A stretch of 64,000 bases of DNA, from assembly GCF_002871945.2 (NCBI RefSeq), contig NZ_CP126963.1, forward strand, positions 186,001 through 250,000, in the 5' to 3' direction. Both the position numbers and the translations under genes were made by a program. The notes under the pieces were generated by a model. It had not been told where the DNA came from. It saw only the letters and a list, made by a program, of their open reading frames with translations, and ran no database searches. The DNA comes from Gleimia hominis (GTDB taxonomy: Bacteria > Actinomycetota > Actinomycetes > Actinomycetales > Actinomycetaceae). This document shows, one piece after another, positions 52,104-61,508 of this stretch (position 1 is its first letter; every line of letters starts with the position of its first letter).

Positions 52104-53367
52104 AGCACAACCGGGTTCCCTAGCCCCCACGGGCGTTAAACCACCTCAGGAACCAAAACAAAACCAAGATCAACACGTGCCGATGGCAAACCGTATACTG
52201 AAGCGGATATTCTCCATCTCCACAGCAACGATTTTGGCGGCAATCGCCCTGTCACTCGTAATCGGCGCGGTGATTGTCGTCATCTTCAACGAGGACGTGC
52301 AAACCACCGCGGGATACCTGCTGGCCCGCCCCTCAGACTTCTTGAGTGCATCTTGGAACGCGTTCAGCGGATTCTTCTCCTCCCTATTCCGCGGCGCCGT
52401 AGTGAACTACCAGGCGGACAGTTTCGCAGCGGCAATCAAACCATTTGTCGAAACCCTCACGCGGTCCGTGCCCCTGATCCTCGCCGGTCTGGCGGTGGCA
52501 GTGTCGTTCCGCGCCGGCCTGTTCAACATCGGTGTGCAAGGACAACTCGCGATCGGTGCCCTGTGCGGCACAATCGCCGGTATTCACCTGCACCTACCCA
52601 TCGGCCTGCACCTACTAGTCGCGATCATTTGCGCCATTCTTGGCGGCGCGATCTGGGGCGGGATTCCCGGTGCTCTCAAATCCTGGGTGGGGGCCAACGA
52701 AGTGATCGTCACGATCATGCTCAACTCCATCGCCGCATACCTAGTGGCCTACATGCTGAAACAGAAGTTCCTGGTGGGCGAAGGGGTGAGCGGTAAATCC
52801 CAGTACGTGGCGGACGCCGCGATGTACCCGCGGCTACTGGGCTCCACGATGCGGCTCGATCTATCGTTCCTGCTGGCACTCGGCGCAGCCGTGTTCGTCT
52901 GGTGGCTCCTAGAGCGGTCCACTTTCGGGTTCGAACTACGCGCAGCGGGCGCAAACCCAGCAGCAGCTCGAACCGCCGGCATTTCCGTACGCAACGTAAT
53001 CTTCTTAACCCTCGTGATCTCCGGGGCCCTAGCAGGCCTAGCGGGTACCGCGCCCGTGCTCGGGACGGAACGGTTCCTCACTAACGGCACCGCCGGATCA
53101 TATGGTTTCGATGCGATCACAGTGGCACTGCTCGGTAAATCAACACCCCTGGGCACTGTGCTGGCTGGCATCCTCTTTGGTGGCCTGGCTGCGGGAGCGT
53201 CCACAATGCAATCCTCCGCGGGAATCCCGGTGGATATCGTGCAGATCACCCAGGCAGTTATCGTGCTTCTAATCGCTGCCTCTGAAGCCGTTCGTTACTT
53301 TAGAGAAAAACGCTCCGTACAACGCCGAACATCTGCCGCCGCCACGGAGAAAGGAGAAACGAAATGA
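52096..53367 (+). CDS. Nucleoside ABC transporter permease 1
   Basis: A 423-residue permease with about nine or ten helices, of the RbsC/BMP-transporter type (LVLSGALAGLAGTAPVLGTERF-type helix near residue 300). I placed the start at ATG 52096, preceded by AAGGAAGG and overlapping the ATPase stop; an ORF extending to 51997 is an artefact of the overlap. The N-terminal 45 residues are polar (Pro, Gln, Asn), and a large hydrophilic loop lies between helices one and two. It pairs with the next permease (overlap ATGA). Confidence 0.9.
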   Translation: MSEAQPGSLAPTGVKPPQEPKQNQDQHVPMANRILKRIFSISTATILAAIALSLVIGAVIVVIFNEDVQTTAGYLLARPSDFLSASWNAFSGFFSSLFRGAVVNYQADSFAAAIKPFVETLTRSVPLILAGLAVAVSFRAGLFNIGVQGQLAIGALCGTIAGIHLHLPIGLHLLVAIICAILGGAIWGGIPGALKSWVGANEVIVTIMLNSIAAYLVAYMLKQKFLVGEGVSGKSQYVADAAMYPRLLGSTMRLDLSFLLALGAAVFVWWLLERSTFGFELRAAGANPAAARTAGISVRNVIFLTLVISGALAGLAGTAPVLGTERFLTNGTAGSYGFDAITVALLGKSTPLGTVLAGILFGGLAAGASTMQSSAGIPVDIVQITQAVIVLLIAASEAVRYFREKRSVQRRTSAAATEKGETK

Positions 53368-54641
53368 GCACGCAGATCCTCAAGAAAACTCCTGAAAATA
53401 CCCCAGCGGTGCAGCGGAAAATGACGTTGCGCGATCCGATTGCCGCAACCGTGATGGCTGCGTTGACAGTTATCTTGGCGCTGCTTTCTAAAGGTAGGTC
53501 CGTGTTCTCATGGTCTGGGGCCACGGGTTGGTTCACGATCCCGGACACGCACATTCCCTCGAAGCCAACGATTGCTATTTTGGCGGTCATCGCGATTGCC
53601 CTCACCGTGTATATTTGGCGCGTTGCCCAGCAGCGGCGGGAAGCGTCCGGCTGGTTCCTGGTGGGGGTGGCCACGTGTTTCGTAATCGCGTTCTTGATCT
53701 ACACGGTAGCGGGCCGCGAAAGCGCGCACCTACCCGTGATTTCCCTTTTGATTGGCGGTATCGCCTTCGCAACCCCCCTAGTGTTCGGCGCCCTGTCTGG
53801 CGTGGTGTGCGAACGTTCTGGGGTTATCAATATTGCCATTGAGGGACAACTGCTGCTCGGCGCGTTCATGGGCGCCGTGGTGGCCTCCCTGTTCAAAAAC
53901 CCGTACCTGGGGCTGATCGGCGCGCCCCTAGGTGGCATGGCGCTAGCTGTTCTGCTGGCGCTGTTCACCGTGAACTTGCGGACCGACCACATCATCGTGG
54001 GCGTGGTGCTGAACATGCTGGCAGTGGGCATTACCTCGTTCATGTACTCCACGGTTTTGAAACAGAACGCGGAATCGTTGAACGCGAACTACTCGCTGGG
54101 GGCCATCCGCATCCCCGTGCTCGCAGACATTCCAGTGATCGGCCCGGTGCTGTTCAACCAGTCAATCCTGGTGTACCTGATGTACTTCGCGGTACTGTTC
54201 TTGCAGTTCATGGTGTTCAACTCCCGTTGGGGCCTGCGGATGCGCGCGTGCGGGGAGCACCCCCGAGCCGCAGACACGGTTGGGATCAAAGTGAATGCGA
54301 CCCGGTGGCGCAACGTACTACTTGGGGGTGCGCTTGCTGGACTAGGTGGCGCATTCTTCACCGTCGGGCAAGGCCTGGCGTTCAGTAAAGACATGGCGGC
54401 GGGCAACGGGTTCATCGCCCTAGCAGCAATGATCCTAGGCCGGTGGAACCCCAAGGGCGCGGCAGCAGCTGCATTACTGTTCGGGTTCGCCACTAACCTG
54501 GGGGCGATCATGCAGGCGGTGGGTTCGCCGATTCCATCAGAGTTCTTGCTGATGATTCCGTACATCATCACAATCCTCGCAGTCGCCGGGTTCGTTGGTG
54601 CGGTGCGGGCACCCGCAGCAGAAGGGAAACCGTATCCGTGA
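53364..54641 (+). CDS. Nucleoside ABC transporter permease 2
   Basis: A 425-residue permease with about ten helices, the second half of the heterodimeric importer channel. It has SGVVCERSGVINIAIEGQLLLGAF and GEHPRAADTVGIKVN, the conserved cytosolic coupling elements of this family. Start ATG 53364 within the preceding stop; stop TGA overlaps the cdd start. Confidence 0.91.
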   Translation: MSTQILKKTPENTPAVQRKMTLRDPIAATVMAALTVILALLSKGRSVFSWSGATGWFTIPDTHIPSKPTIAILAVIAIALTVYIWRVAQQRREASGWFLVGVATCFVIAFLIYTVAGRESAHLPVISLLIGGIAFATPLVFGALSGVVCERSGVINIAIEGQLLLGAFMGAVVASLFKNPYLGLIGAPLGGMALAVLLALFTVNLRTDHIIVGVVLNMLAVGITSFMYSTVLKQNAESLNANYSLGAIRIPVLADIPVIGPVLFNQSILVYLMYFAVLFLQFMVFNSRWGLRMRACGEHPRAADTVGIKVNATRWRNVLLGGALAGLGGAFFTVGQGLAFSKDMAAGNGFIALAAMILGRWNPKGAAAAALLFGFATNLGAIMQAVGSPIPSEFLLMIPYIITILAVAGFVGAVRAPAAEGKPYP

Positions 54642-55174
54642 TGAACCCGCAGCAAAGTAACAAGGTGGTGGACGAGAAGGTGTGGGCGCAGCTGTTAGAA
54701 GCAGCGCAAGCAGCGCGCGCCCGCGCGTACTGCCCGTATTCGCACTACCCGGTTGGGGCAGCGGCCCTAGTTGACGACGGCCGGGTAGTGACGGGCTGCA
54801 ATGTTGAAAACGCTGGCTACGGAGTGACCCTGTGTGCGGAATGCGGACTGGTGTCGAACCTCGTGAACACCGGTGGGGGCCGCCTAGTTGCATTCGTGTG
54901 CGTAGGCGGAGAAGCCGGGCAAGTGTGCGCCCCGTGTGGCCGCTGCCGGCAACTACTGTTCGAACACGGCGGGCCTGAGCTCGCGATGCGCATGCCCAGC
55001 GGTGACACCACGATGGCACACGTGCTGCCCGACGCGTTCGGCCCCGGCGACCTTGCGGGCGAGAATCAAGCCGCGACGGGCGGGCCGCAAACCCGCGTGC
55101 AGCACGACCTTGGGGCGCAAACGCAAGATCCCGCTAGTGGTGAACCAGGTACTGCGGGCAACAGCAGAGTTTGA
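54641..55174 (+). CDS. cdd: Cytidine deaminase
   Basis: Deaminates cytidine and deoxycytidine to uridine and deoxyuridine. The homotetrameric-type zinc site is visible: CNVENAGYGVTLCAE with the catalytic CAE, then PCGRCRQLL. The core is about 130 residues; the last 45 residues (Gln/Asn/Gly-rich) are an unrelated-looking extension. A GTG at 54638 and ATG at 54641 both fit; the ATG overlaps the permease stop by one base. It channels imported cytidine towards deoA. Confidence 0.92.
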   Translation: MNPQQSNKVVDEKVWAQLLEAAQAARARAYCPYSHYPVGAAALVDDGRVVTGCNVENAGYGVTLCAECGLVSNLVNTGGGRLVAFVCVGGEAGQVCAPCGRCRQLLFEHGGPELAMRMPSGDTTMAHVLPDAFGPGDLAGENQAATGGPQTRVQHDLGAQTQDPASGEPGTAGNSRV

Positions 55175-55187
55175 TAGAGGTGAGTGG

Positions 55188-56474
55188 ATGAGTGAGAAAT
55201 ACGATGTAGTAGACGTTATCCGAACTAAGCGTGATGGCAACGCCCTCAGTTCCGGGCAGATCGACTGGACGATCGACGCGTACACCCGCGGGGTGGTGGG
55301 CGATGAACAGATGGCGGCGCTCGCCATGGCGATTTTCCTCAAGGGAATGAACCGCAAGGAGATTGCGCGTTGGACCCAGGCGATGATCAACTCTGGGGAA
55401 ACCATGGACTTCGGTTCGCTGCCTCGCAAAACGGCGGACAAGCACTCAACCGGTGGGGTGGGTGACAAAATCACACTGCCGCTAGCTCCCCTGGTGGCTG
55501 CGTTCGACGTGGCGGTACCGCAGCTTTCTGGGCGCGGCCTGGGCCACACTGGCGGCACGTTGGACAAGTTAGAGTCGATTCCCGGTTGGCGCGCGGACGT
55601 GTCGAATGAGCAGATCATGCAGATTCTCGGCACCGGCCCAGGTGCGGTGGTTTGTGCTGCAGGGGCGGGCCTTGCGCCCGCGGATAAGAAACTGTACGCA
55701 CTGCGCGACGTCACCTCCACGGTGGATTGTATTCCGCTGATCGCCTCTTCGATCATGTCCAAGAAAATCGCTGAGGGCACGGATTCCCTGGTTTTGGACG
55801 TGAAAGTGGGTAGTGGGGCCTTTATGAAAGACCTTGAGGCTGCCCGCGAGCTCGCGTCCACGATGGTTGACTTGGGAACGGACGCCGGGGTTCGCACCAC
55901 CGCGTTGCTAACGGACATGTCGACTCCACTGGGCCTGACAGCCGGGAATGCGCTGGAGGTGCGCGAAGCCGTGGAGGTTCTAGCGGGCGGCGGACCAGCC
56001 GACGTTGTGGAACTGACACTCGCGCTAGCGAAAGAGATGCTCATCGCCGCGGGCCATCAGGATGCGGACCCGCAGGCCGCACTGCAAGACGGCCGGGCGA
56101 TGGACCGGTGGCGGCAGATGATCACCGCGCAAGGTGGGGACCCGGATGCACCCCTGCCGCAGGCGCGTGAAACCGAGGACGTGGTTGCACCAACGGATGG
56201 TTATTTGACGAAGCTCGACGCTTTAGCAGTGGGGGTAGCGGCGTGGCGCCTGGGCGCTGGGCGCGCTAAGAAAGGGGACCCGGTGCAGGCTGAAGCTGGG
56301 GTGGAGATGTTCGCCAAGCCCGGTGACAGGGTGCAGAAAGGCCAGCCACTGCTGCGTCTACACACGCAAACGCCAGAACGGTTCGAGCGGGCGTTAGAAG
56401 TTTTGGATGGGGCGATCGACATTGACCAGTGTGCACCCCCGGCCCGCGAGGTTGTGTTGGATCGGATCAGCTAG
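55188..56474 (+). CDS. deoA: Thymidine phosphorylase (pyrimidine nucleoside phosphorylase)
   Basis: A 428-residue enzyme that splits thymidine/deoxyuridine to base and deoxyribose 1-phosphate. Conserved: KHSTGGVGDKITLPLAPLVA (phosphate site), GRGLGHTGGTLDKLESIPG, and VGSGAFMKD. I placed the start at ATG 55188, 13 bp after the cdd stop, because GAGGTGAG precedes it and the conserved protein begins YDVVDVIRTKRDG. An in-frame longer ORF overlaps cdd and is not credible. Confidence 0.95.
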   Translation: MSEKYDVVDVIRTKRDGNALSSGQIDWTIDAYTRGVVGDEQMAALAMAIFLKGMNRKEIARWTQAMINSGETMDFGSLPRKTADKHSTGGVGDKITLPLAPLVAAFDVAVPQLSGRGLGHTGGTLDKLESIPGWRADVSNEQIMQILGTGPGAVVCAAGAGLAPADKKLYALRDVTSTVDCIPLIASSIMSKKIAEGTDSLVLDVKVGSGAFMKDLEAARELASTMVDLGTDAGVRTTALLTDMSTPLGLTAGNALEVREAVEVLAGGGPADVVELTLALAKEMLIAAGHQDADPQAALQDGRAMDRWRQMITAQGGDPDAPLPQARETEDVVAPTDGYLTKLDALAVGVAAWRLGAGRAKKGDPVQAEAGVEMFAKPGDRVQKGQPLLRLHTQTPERFERALEVLDGAIDIDQCAPPAREVVLDRIS

Positions 56475-56555
56475 TGGTTCCTACACCGGGTAAAGAAGCA
56501 ACGGTTTGCTAGTAGGCCGGGTGTTTACTTGATTGTTTTTCGATAGGAGGAAGAT

Positions 56556-57206
56556 ATGGATAAGAAAACTTTGGCGCACATGGTGGATCACACCCTGCTC
56601 AAGCCGGAGTCTACCGCCGAAGATGTGAAAGCGTTGATTAATGAGGCCGCGCAGTTAGGCACGTATTCCGTGTGCGTCAGCCCGAACCAGTTGCCGATTG
56701 AGGTTCCGCAAGGGCTGGCTGTAGCAGCGGTGTGCGGTTTCCCATCCGGCGCTCATCCCTCCAGCGTAAAAGCTGCGGAGGCCGCCGATTCCGTGTCTAA
56801 AGGCGCGCAGGAAATCGACATGGTAGTGAACTTGAAACTCGTGTTTGAAAGCGATTTTGAAGGCGTTGAGGCCGATATCCGCGCGGTGCGAGAAGCGACT
56901 AGCGGCGCGGTATTGAAGGTGATTATTGAGTCGGCGCTGCTGTCGGATGAGCAGATTGTGGCGTGCTGCCAGGCTGCGCAAGCTGCGGGCGCGGATTTTG
57001 TGAAGACTTCCACGGGGTTCCACCCGGCTGGGGGTGCGTCGGTGCACGCGGTTAAGCTCATGCGCGAAACAGTGGGTGATTCGATGGGCGTGAAGGCCTC
57101 CGGTGGAATCCGGGATGCGCAAACAGCGCTCGCCATGGTCGAAGCGGGAGCGAACCGGCTCGGCCTGTCCTCTACCGCGAAAGTACTCGCGGGCCTAGAC
57201 AGCTAA
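56556..57206 (+). CDS. deoC: Deoxyribose-phosphate aldolase
   Basis: Cleaves deoxyribose 5-phosphate to acetaldehyde and glyceraldehyde 3-phosphate. The 216-residue TIM barrel has the active-site Asp in EIDMVVNL, the two Lys in [11 protein letters not shown] and [10 protein letters not shown], and [16 protein letters not shown] at 56556 follows TAGGAGGAAGAT. Completes the deoxynucleoside-to-pentose route begun by deoA. Confidence 0.95.
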   Translation: MDKKTLAHMVDHTLLKPESTAEDVKALINEAAQLGTYSVCVSPNQLPIEVPQGLAVAAVCGFPSGAHPSSVKAAEAADSVSKGAQEIDMVVNLKLVFESDFEGVEADIRAVREATSGAVLKVIIESALLSDEQIVACCQAAQAAGADFVKTSTGFHPAGGASVHAVKLMRETVGDSMGVKASGGIRDAQTALAMVEAGANRLGLSSTAKVLAGLDS

Positions 57207-57295
57207 CAAGCATGCGCTCAAGTAAGCGCAATGTGCAGGCAAAGCTGGCGTAGTTCTCGCTAAACAATCAAAATAGCGCTCGCTGAAATAGAACT

Positions 57296-57346
57296 GCAGG
57301 TGGCTGCGGCCCTTCAAAACGAAGGCGTCGCAGCCACCTGCTTGTT
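57296..57346. terminator. Terminator between deoC and the convergent phosphohexomutase gene
   Basis: Perfect 13-bp arms GCAGGTGGCTGCG (57296-57308) and CGCAGCCACCTGC (57329-57341), with an inner TTC/GAA pairing, followed by TTGTTT on the plus strand. Confidence 0.85.
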
Positions 57347-57380
57347 TGGCGCACTAGGAACGAGCGATGTTGCGGTGGGG

Positions 57381-59210
57381 TTAGATCCCCATTCCTGCCC
57401 GCATATCAGCTTTCATGGCCTCCAGGCGGCTCGCGGCAATGTCCCGCGCTTCATCAACCGTTGCAGCGAGTTCAGACACCTGCTCGCCACCGGTCTTGGA
57501 GCCACCGGCCTTGGAACCAGCACCCACCCTAGCGTCACCGCCAGCCTTAGAATCAGCACCGGCCTCAGGCGAATTACATGTATCTATCGGCACGATGGTT
57601 TCTAGGTAGCATTTCAGTTTCGGTTCCGTCCCAGAAGGCCGGGCTACCACGCGGTCACCACGTTCGGTGAGGAAGATCAGGCCATCTGTGGGTGGCAAGT
57701 CCGCGCTGCCGTCAGACAGGTCCTCAACGGAAATAACTGGGGAACCACCTAGGGACTTAACGGACCCGGCCCGCAGGTTCTGCATGCCTTTCGAAATCAA
57801 AGACAGGTCAGACACGCGAATCGACAGGGGAGCGGTGGCATGCAAACCGTACGCACGCGCAAAATCATCTAACGCATCCACCAGCGTGCGGCCCGCCGCC
57901 TTGTACTGCGAAGCCATCGCAGAAATCTTCAAACATGCGCTAATCCCATCCTTGTCACGCACGTGGTCTGGGTCAACACAGTATCCCAGGGCTTCCTCGT
58001 AACCAAACACGATTCCGGGAGTGCGGGAAATCCACTTGAACCCGGTTAGCGTCGCCCGGTAAGACACCCCGTAGTGCTTAGCAATACGCGACAGCAACCG
58101 TGAAGAAACAATAGAGTTAGCCAAAACCGCGTCCGCGTTCCCCTCGTATTCGCGGGCGACCGCGGTGCCTAGCAGGGCGCCCACTTCGTCACCTGTTAGC
58201 TGACGCCAACCATCTTCACCCCGCGGGTCAGGCACTGCAGCGGAGAATCGGTCCGCATCCGGGTCGTTAGCTAAAATAATGTCCGCGCCTAACTTCCGGG
58301 CAAGTTTGAACGACAGGTCCAAAGCCCCCGGCTCCTCCGGATTCGGGAAGGGAACAGTGGGGAAGTCCGGGTCTGGTTCATGCTGGGCCTCAACCACGTG
58401 CACGTCCGTAAACCCGGCGCGCGCCAAAGCTTTCAAAGTCGTCTCCCCACCCACGCCATGCATGGATGTGAGCACGATTTTCAAATCTGCCCGCGAACGC
58501 GCCAACGCCTCATCCGACTGTGCCGGTGGCAGCAGGGATGTAGCGCGATCCAAATACGCGTCCACAATTTCACTGCCAATCAGCTCCCACCCAGATTCGG
58601 CGCGTTCAACCGCGCTAGCCGAATCAACCGCCTGGATCGCCTCAAAAATCTGCGCGTCGTAAGGCGGCACGATCTGCGCGCCCTGCCCCGCGTCGGTAAC
58701 TACACGGCCGCCTAAATAAACCTTGTACCCATTGTCTTTAGGCGGGTTGTGCGAGGCCGTTACCATAACTGCCGCGTCCGCATCCAGGTACTTGAGGGCA
58801 AACGCAGTCAAAGGGGTGGGTAGGTGCTGGTCGAACAGGGAAACGCGTCCACCGGCGGCAACTGCAACCGCGGCGGTGTCGAGCGCGAACTGCTCCGAGC
58901 CGTAGCGGGCGTCGTAACCGACCACCAGGTGGAACCCTTCCCCTACCTGGTCGAGTAGAAACTGGGTGAGCCCAGCGGCCGCGCGAATCACGACCGCGCG
59001 GTTCATGCGGTTCGGCCCTGCTCCAAGCCGGCCCCGCAGCCCAGCGGTACCAAACTTGAGTGTTCCCGCGAACCGGTCCGCGAGGTCCTCACTGGCCTCA
59101 GCGGCGCCTGATTTTGCGCGTTCTAGTAGGGTTTCGAGTTCGGCTCGGGTGGTTGCGTCGGGATCGTCAGCGATCCAGGCGCGCACCGTGTCTTCGTTGA
59201 ACTTAGCCAT
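57381..59210 (-). CDS. Alpha-D-phosphohexomutase family enzyme (phosphoglucomutase/phosphomannomutase type)
   Basis: A 609-residue four-domain phosphomutase. The catalytic Ser is in MVTASHNPPKDNGYKVY (phosphoserine motif TASHNP), the metal site is DPDADRF, and the substrate site is GYEEALG; the C-terminal phosphate loop is ARPSGTEPK. Close to deoA/deoC and a purine nucleoside phosphorylase, it could act as a phosphopentomutase linking ribose/deoxyribose 1-phosphate to the 5-phosphate, which family members can do. That is inference, since glucose or mannose specificity is also possible. A linker of Gly/Ala/Lys repeats (AGADSKAGGDARVGAGS) interrupts the last domain. ATG start at 59210. Confidence 0.9.
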   Translation of the reverse strand: MAKFNEDTVRAWIADDPDATTRAELETLLERAKSGAAEASEDLADRFAGTLKFGTAGLRGRLGAGPNRMNRAVVIRAAAGLTQFLLDQVGEGFHLVVGYDARYGSEQFALDTAAVAVAAGGRVSLFDQHLPTPLTAFALKYLDADAAVMVTASHNPPKDNGYKVYLGGRVVTDAGQGAQIVPPYDAQIFEAIQAVDSASAVERAESGWELIGSEIVDAYLDRATSLLPPAQSDEALARSRADLKIVLTSMHGVGGETTLKALARAGFTDVHVVEAQHEPDPDFPTVPFPNPEEPGALDLSFKLARKLGADIILANDPDADRFSAAVPDPRGEDGWRQLTGDEVGALLGTAVAREYEGNADAVLANSIVSSRLLSRIAKHYGVSYRATLTGFKWISRTPGIVFGYEEALGYCVDPDHVRDKDGISACLKISAMASQYKAAGRTLVDALDDFARAYGLHATAPLSIRVSDLSLISKGMQNLRAGSVKSLGGSPVISVEDLSDGSADLPPTDGLIFLTERGDRVVARPSGTEPKLKCYLETIVPIDTCNSPEAGADSKAGGDARVGAGSKAGGSKTGGEQVSELAATVDEARDIAASRLEAMKADMRAGMGI

Positions 59211-59362
59211 TGATTTCCTCTCTCAGCCACCTGGTTGGTGGGCTGATTTCTGCTTGGTATTGGTAAGAGCCACCAGCTGGCTTACGCGGTTGCTAATCAA
59301 AAGAGCAGCTAGGCAGCTTTTTTAGTTAATGCCAGCGTGTTTGCGGTTGGTGTATTTCGCTT

Positions 59363-60184
59363 CTAGTTGGCATTCGCGATGCGGCGCACAATGTTTGCCA
59401 GCAGCTTGGAAATGCGCGGGGCAGCTTCCTCGCCCGCTGCAATCACTTCCTCATGAGGAAGTGGGGTGGGAGAAATCCCAGCCGTCAGGTTCGTCATAAG
59501 GGAAATCCCCAGTACTTCCATCCCCGCTTCGCGCGCGGCAATCGCTTCCAAGGTGGTGGACATACCCACTAGGTCCGCCCCAATAATGCGTGCCATCTGC
59601 ACTTCCGCGGGGGTTTCGTAGTGGGGGCCACGAAACTGCGCGTACACTCCTTCGGGTAGGTTCGCATCCACCTCGTGGGCAATACTGCGCAGTCGCGTGG
59701 AATACAGGTCGGTTAGATCCACGAAGTTCGCGCCTTCAATGGGAGACGTGCCAGTTAAGTTAATGTGGTCGCGAATCAGTACCGCTTGGCCAGGTTTCCA
59801 TTCTGGGTTGAGGCCGCCGCAACCATTGGTGAGCACGGCAACGCGAGCACCCGCCGCAGCTGCTGTGCGCATCCCGTGGGCGACAGCGCGCACTCCTTTA
59901 CCTTCGTAGTAGTGGGTGCGGGAGCCGAGCACGAGCGCGTGCTTTCCGTTTTCCAGTTCAATCGACCGCATGGTGGCGCCGTGGCCAGCAACTTCGGGGG
60001 CGAAGAAACCAGGTACTTCATGCGCGGGAATGGTGTGTTTGCATTCGCCGATTAGGTCTGCTGCACCGGACCATCCGGATCCGAGTACGAGCGCAATGTC
60101 GTGCTGTTGCACGCCGGTGCGCTGGGCAATTGTGTCTGCGGCATCGCGCGCGGTTTGCGCGGGGTTTTCAATCTGTTCTTTCAC
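59363..60184 (-). CDS. Purine-nucleoside phosphorylase (trimeric type)
   Basis: Phosphorolyses inosine/guanosine and deoxy forms. Motifs: LGSGWSGAAD (phosphate loop), HYYEGKGV, the base-binding NGCGGLNPEWKPGQ and GPHYETPAE, and SLMTNLTAGI. I prefer GTG 60184 as start (273 residues, conserved part begins AQTARDAADTIAQ). ATG 60232 would add sixteen residues but overlaps the promoter region of the divergent gene at 60269; ribosome-site evidence is weak for both. The purine partner of deoA in the same salvage locus. Confidence 0.92.
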   Translation of the reverse strand: MKEQIENPAQTARDAADTIAQRTGVQQHDIALVLGSGWSGAADLIGECKHTIPAHEVPGFFAPEVAGHGATMRSIELENGKHALVLGSRTHYYEGKGVRAVAHGMRTAAAAGARVAVLTNGCGGLNPEWKPGQAVLIRDHINLTGTSPIEGANFVDLTDLYSTRLRSIAHEVDANLPEGVYAQFRGPHYETPAEVQMARIIGADLVGMSTTLEAIAAREAGMEVLGISLMTNLTAGISPTPLPHEEVIAAGEEAAPRISKLLANIVRRIANAN

Positions 60185-60268
60185 AGTGCCTAATTCTACT
60201 GTCCGTGGTGCGTACAGTAAATGCTTTAACATGGTAAAACATGGTTTCGTAAGTGTTTAGGAGCAGGT

Positions 60269-61033
60269 ATGTCCCCATCTGATCAGTCGGGTTTCCCTTC
60301 GCAAAGCTACCGTCAGGGCCCCGTGTTGTTGCGTGGCCACAAGATTCCCCGCAAGACTTCCGATGAGCATTTGCTTGCGAAGAACGAGGGGGAGGATTGG
60401 CGTCATTCTGACCCGTGGCGGGTGATGCGGATTCAGTCTGAGTTCGTTGCGGGGTTTGAGGCGTTGGCTGGGTTGGGGCCGGCGATTTCCGTTTTTGGGT
60501 CGGCCCGGATTGCGCCGTCGGACCCGGTTTACACGCTGTCGCGCGAGGTTGGTCGGCTGTTGGTGCAGGCAGGTTTCGCGGTGATCACGGGTGGTGGCCC
60601 GGGAGTGATGGAGGCTGCGAACCGGGGTGCGGATGAGGCTCAGGGAACGTCGGTTGGTTTGGGGATTGAACTACCGAAGGAACAGGGGATGAACCCGTGG
60701 GTGAACCTGGGGGTGAACTTTAGGTATTTCTTTGCGCGCAAAACGATGTTCGTCAAGTATTCGTCGGGGTTTATCGCACTTCCGGGTGGGTTTGGCACGA
60801 TGGATGAGTTGTTTGAGTCCCTCACTTTGGTGCAGACGCATAAGATCCGCTCATTCCCAGTTGTGATGATTGGCCGGAGGTTCTGGGCGCCGCTTGTGGA
60901 GTGGATTGAAACCACGATGCTGAAGGAAGGCATGATCTCTGAGGGCGATGAACTGTTGTTGAAGGTGGTGGACACGGCGGATGAAGCTGTGGGGATCGTT
61001 CGTGAGTACTGCAGTGTGAATGGCGCGAAGTAA
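60269..61033 (+). CDS. LOG-family (TIGR00730) nucleotide-monophosphate glycosidase-like protein
   Basis: A 254-residue Rossmann-fold protein with the diagnostic GGGPGVMEAANRGA and PGGFGTMDELFE motifs (Pro-Gly-Gly-x-Gly-Thr-x-x-Glu). Plant and actinobacterial relatives release free cytokinin base from riboside monophosphates; bacterial ones may act as nucleotide phosphoribohydrolases. An AGGAG site precedes the ATG at 60269. The first 60 residues are a polar extension (often seen in actinobacterial members). Confidence 0.9.
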   Translation: MSPSDQSGFPSQSYRQGPVLLRGHKIPRKTSDEHLLAKNEGEDWRHSDPWRVMRIQSEFVAGFEALAGLGPAISVFGSARIAPSDPVYTLSREVGRLLVQAGFAVITGGGPGVMEAANRGADEAQGTSVGLGIELPKEQGMNPWVNLGVNFRYFFARKTMFVKYSSGFIALPGGFGTMDELFESLTLVQTHKIRSFPVVMIGRRFWAPLVEWIETTMLKEGMISEGDELLLKVVDTADEAVGIVREYCSVNGAK

Positions 61034-61264
61034 AGATCCGTACGCGAAGGCGCGGATGGTGGAGGTTATTCAGCATGTGAACGCGAGGTGTCAGTAAGCT
61101 TTTGCGCGGGTGAACAGCAGCTGTCTGCGAGCTTTTTCGCGTGTGACCTCGAGTTGTTGCATGGCTTTTCGCGTGCAAACGCTAGTTTTTCGATAGAATA
61201 GGGGCTAAAGACTGGTTTCGCGGTTTAGCGTGCCGGTTGTGATTCAAGAGAGGACTAGTGGAAT

Positions 61265-61432
61265 ATGGCTGCAATGAAGCCCCGCACCGGTGATGGCCCC
61301 ATGGAGGCTACGAAGGAAGGGCGCGGAATCGTCATGCGCATCCCCAGTGAGGGAGGCGGACGCCTCGTTATTGAACTGACACCTGAGGAGGCCCAGACGC
61401 TGGCGGGAGAGCTCGCTGAAGCGGTGAAGTAG
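61265..61432 (+). CDS. DUF3117-family 55-residue protein
   Basis: A small ORF with the well-conserved actinobacterial start AAMKPRTGDGPMEATKEGR and a C-terminal LTPEEAQTLAGEL. An AGAGGA site is 10 bp upstream of the ATG, and a terminator follows the stop at 61456. Function unknown. The family is nearly invariant in Actinomycetota. Confidence 0.88.
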   Translation: MAAMKPRTGDGPMEATKEGRGIVMRIPSEGGGRLVIELTPEEAQTLAGELAEAVK

Positions 61433-61455
61433 CTGGCGTAATAGTTTAATCCCAG

Positions 61456-61495
61456 CGGGATGGTTAGCACTAAGAGTGCTTTCCATCCCGTTTCT
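61456..61495. terminator. Terminator after the DUF3117 gene (also serves the convergent methyltransferase)
   Basis: CGGGATGG (61456-61463) pairs with CCATCCCG (61483-61490), and AGCAC pairs with GTGCT inside. TTTCTT follows on the plus strand. Confidence 0.85.
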
Positions 61496-61508
61496 TGCTA
61501 CCACCGCA

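Noticed and set aside
54936-55187. 84-residue N-terminal extension of deoA
   Set aside because: It lies in a second frame of cdd; the conserved protein starts at 55188 with its own ribosome site.
57300-57605. Plus-strand ORF downstream of deoC
   Set aside because: It starts in the terminator stem and reads antisense to the phosphomutase C-terminus; shadow frame.
61097-61180. Three loosely similar GCTTTTCGCGTG-type elements before the DUF3117 gene
   Set aside because: Too degenerate and unevenly spaced (about 34 and 27 bp) to call a repeat or operator array.
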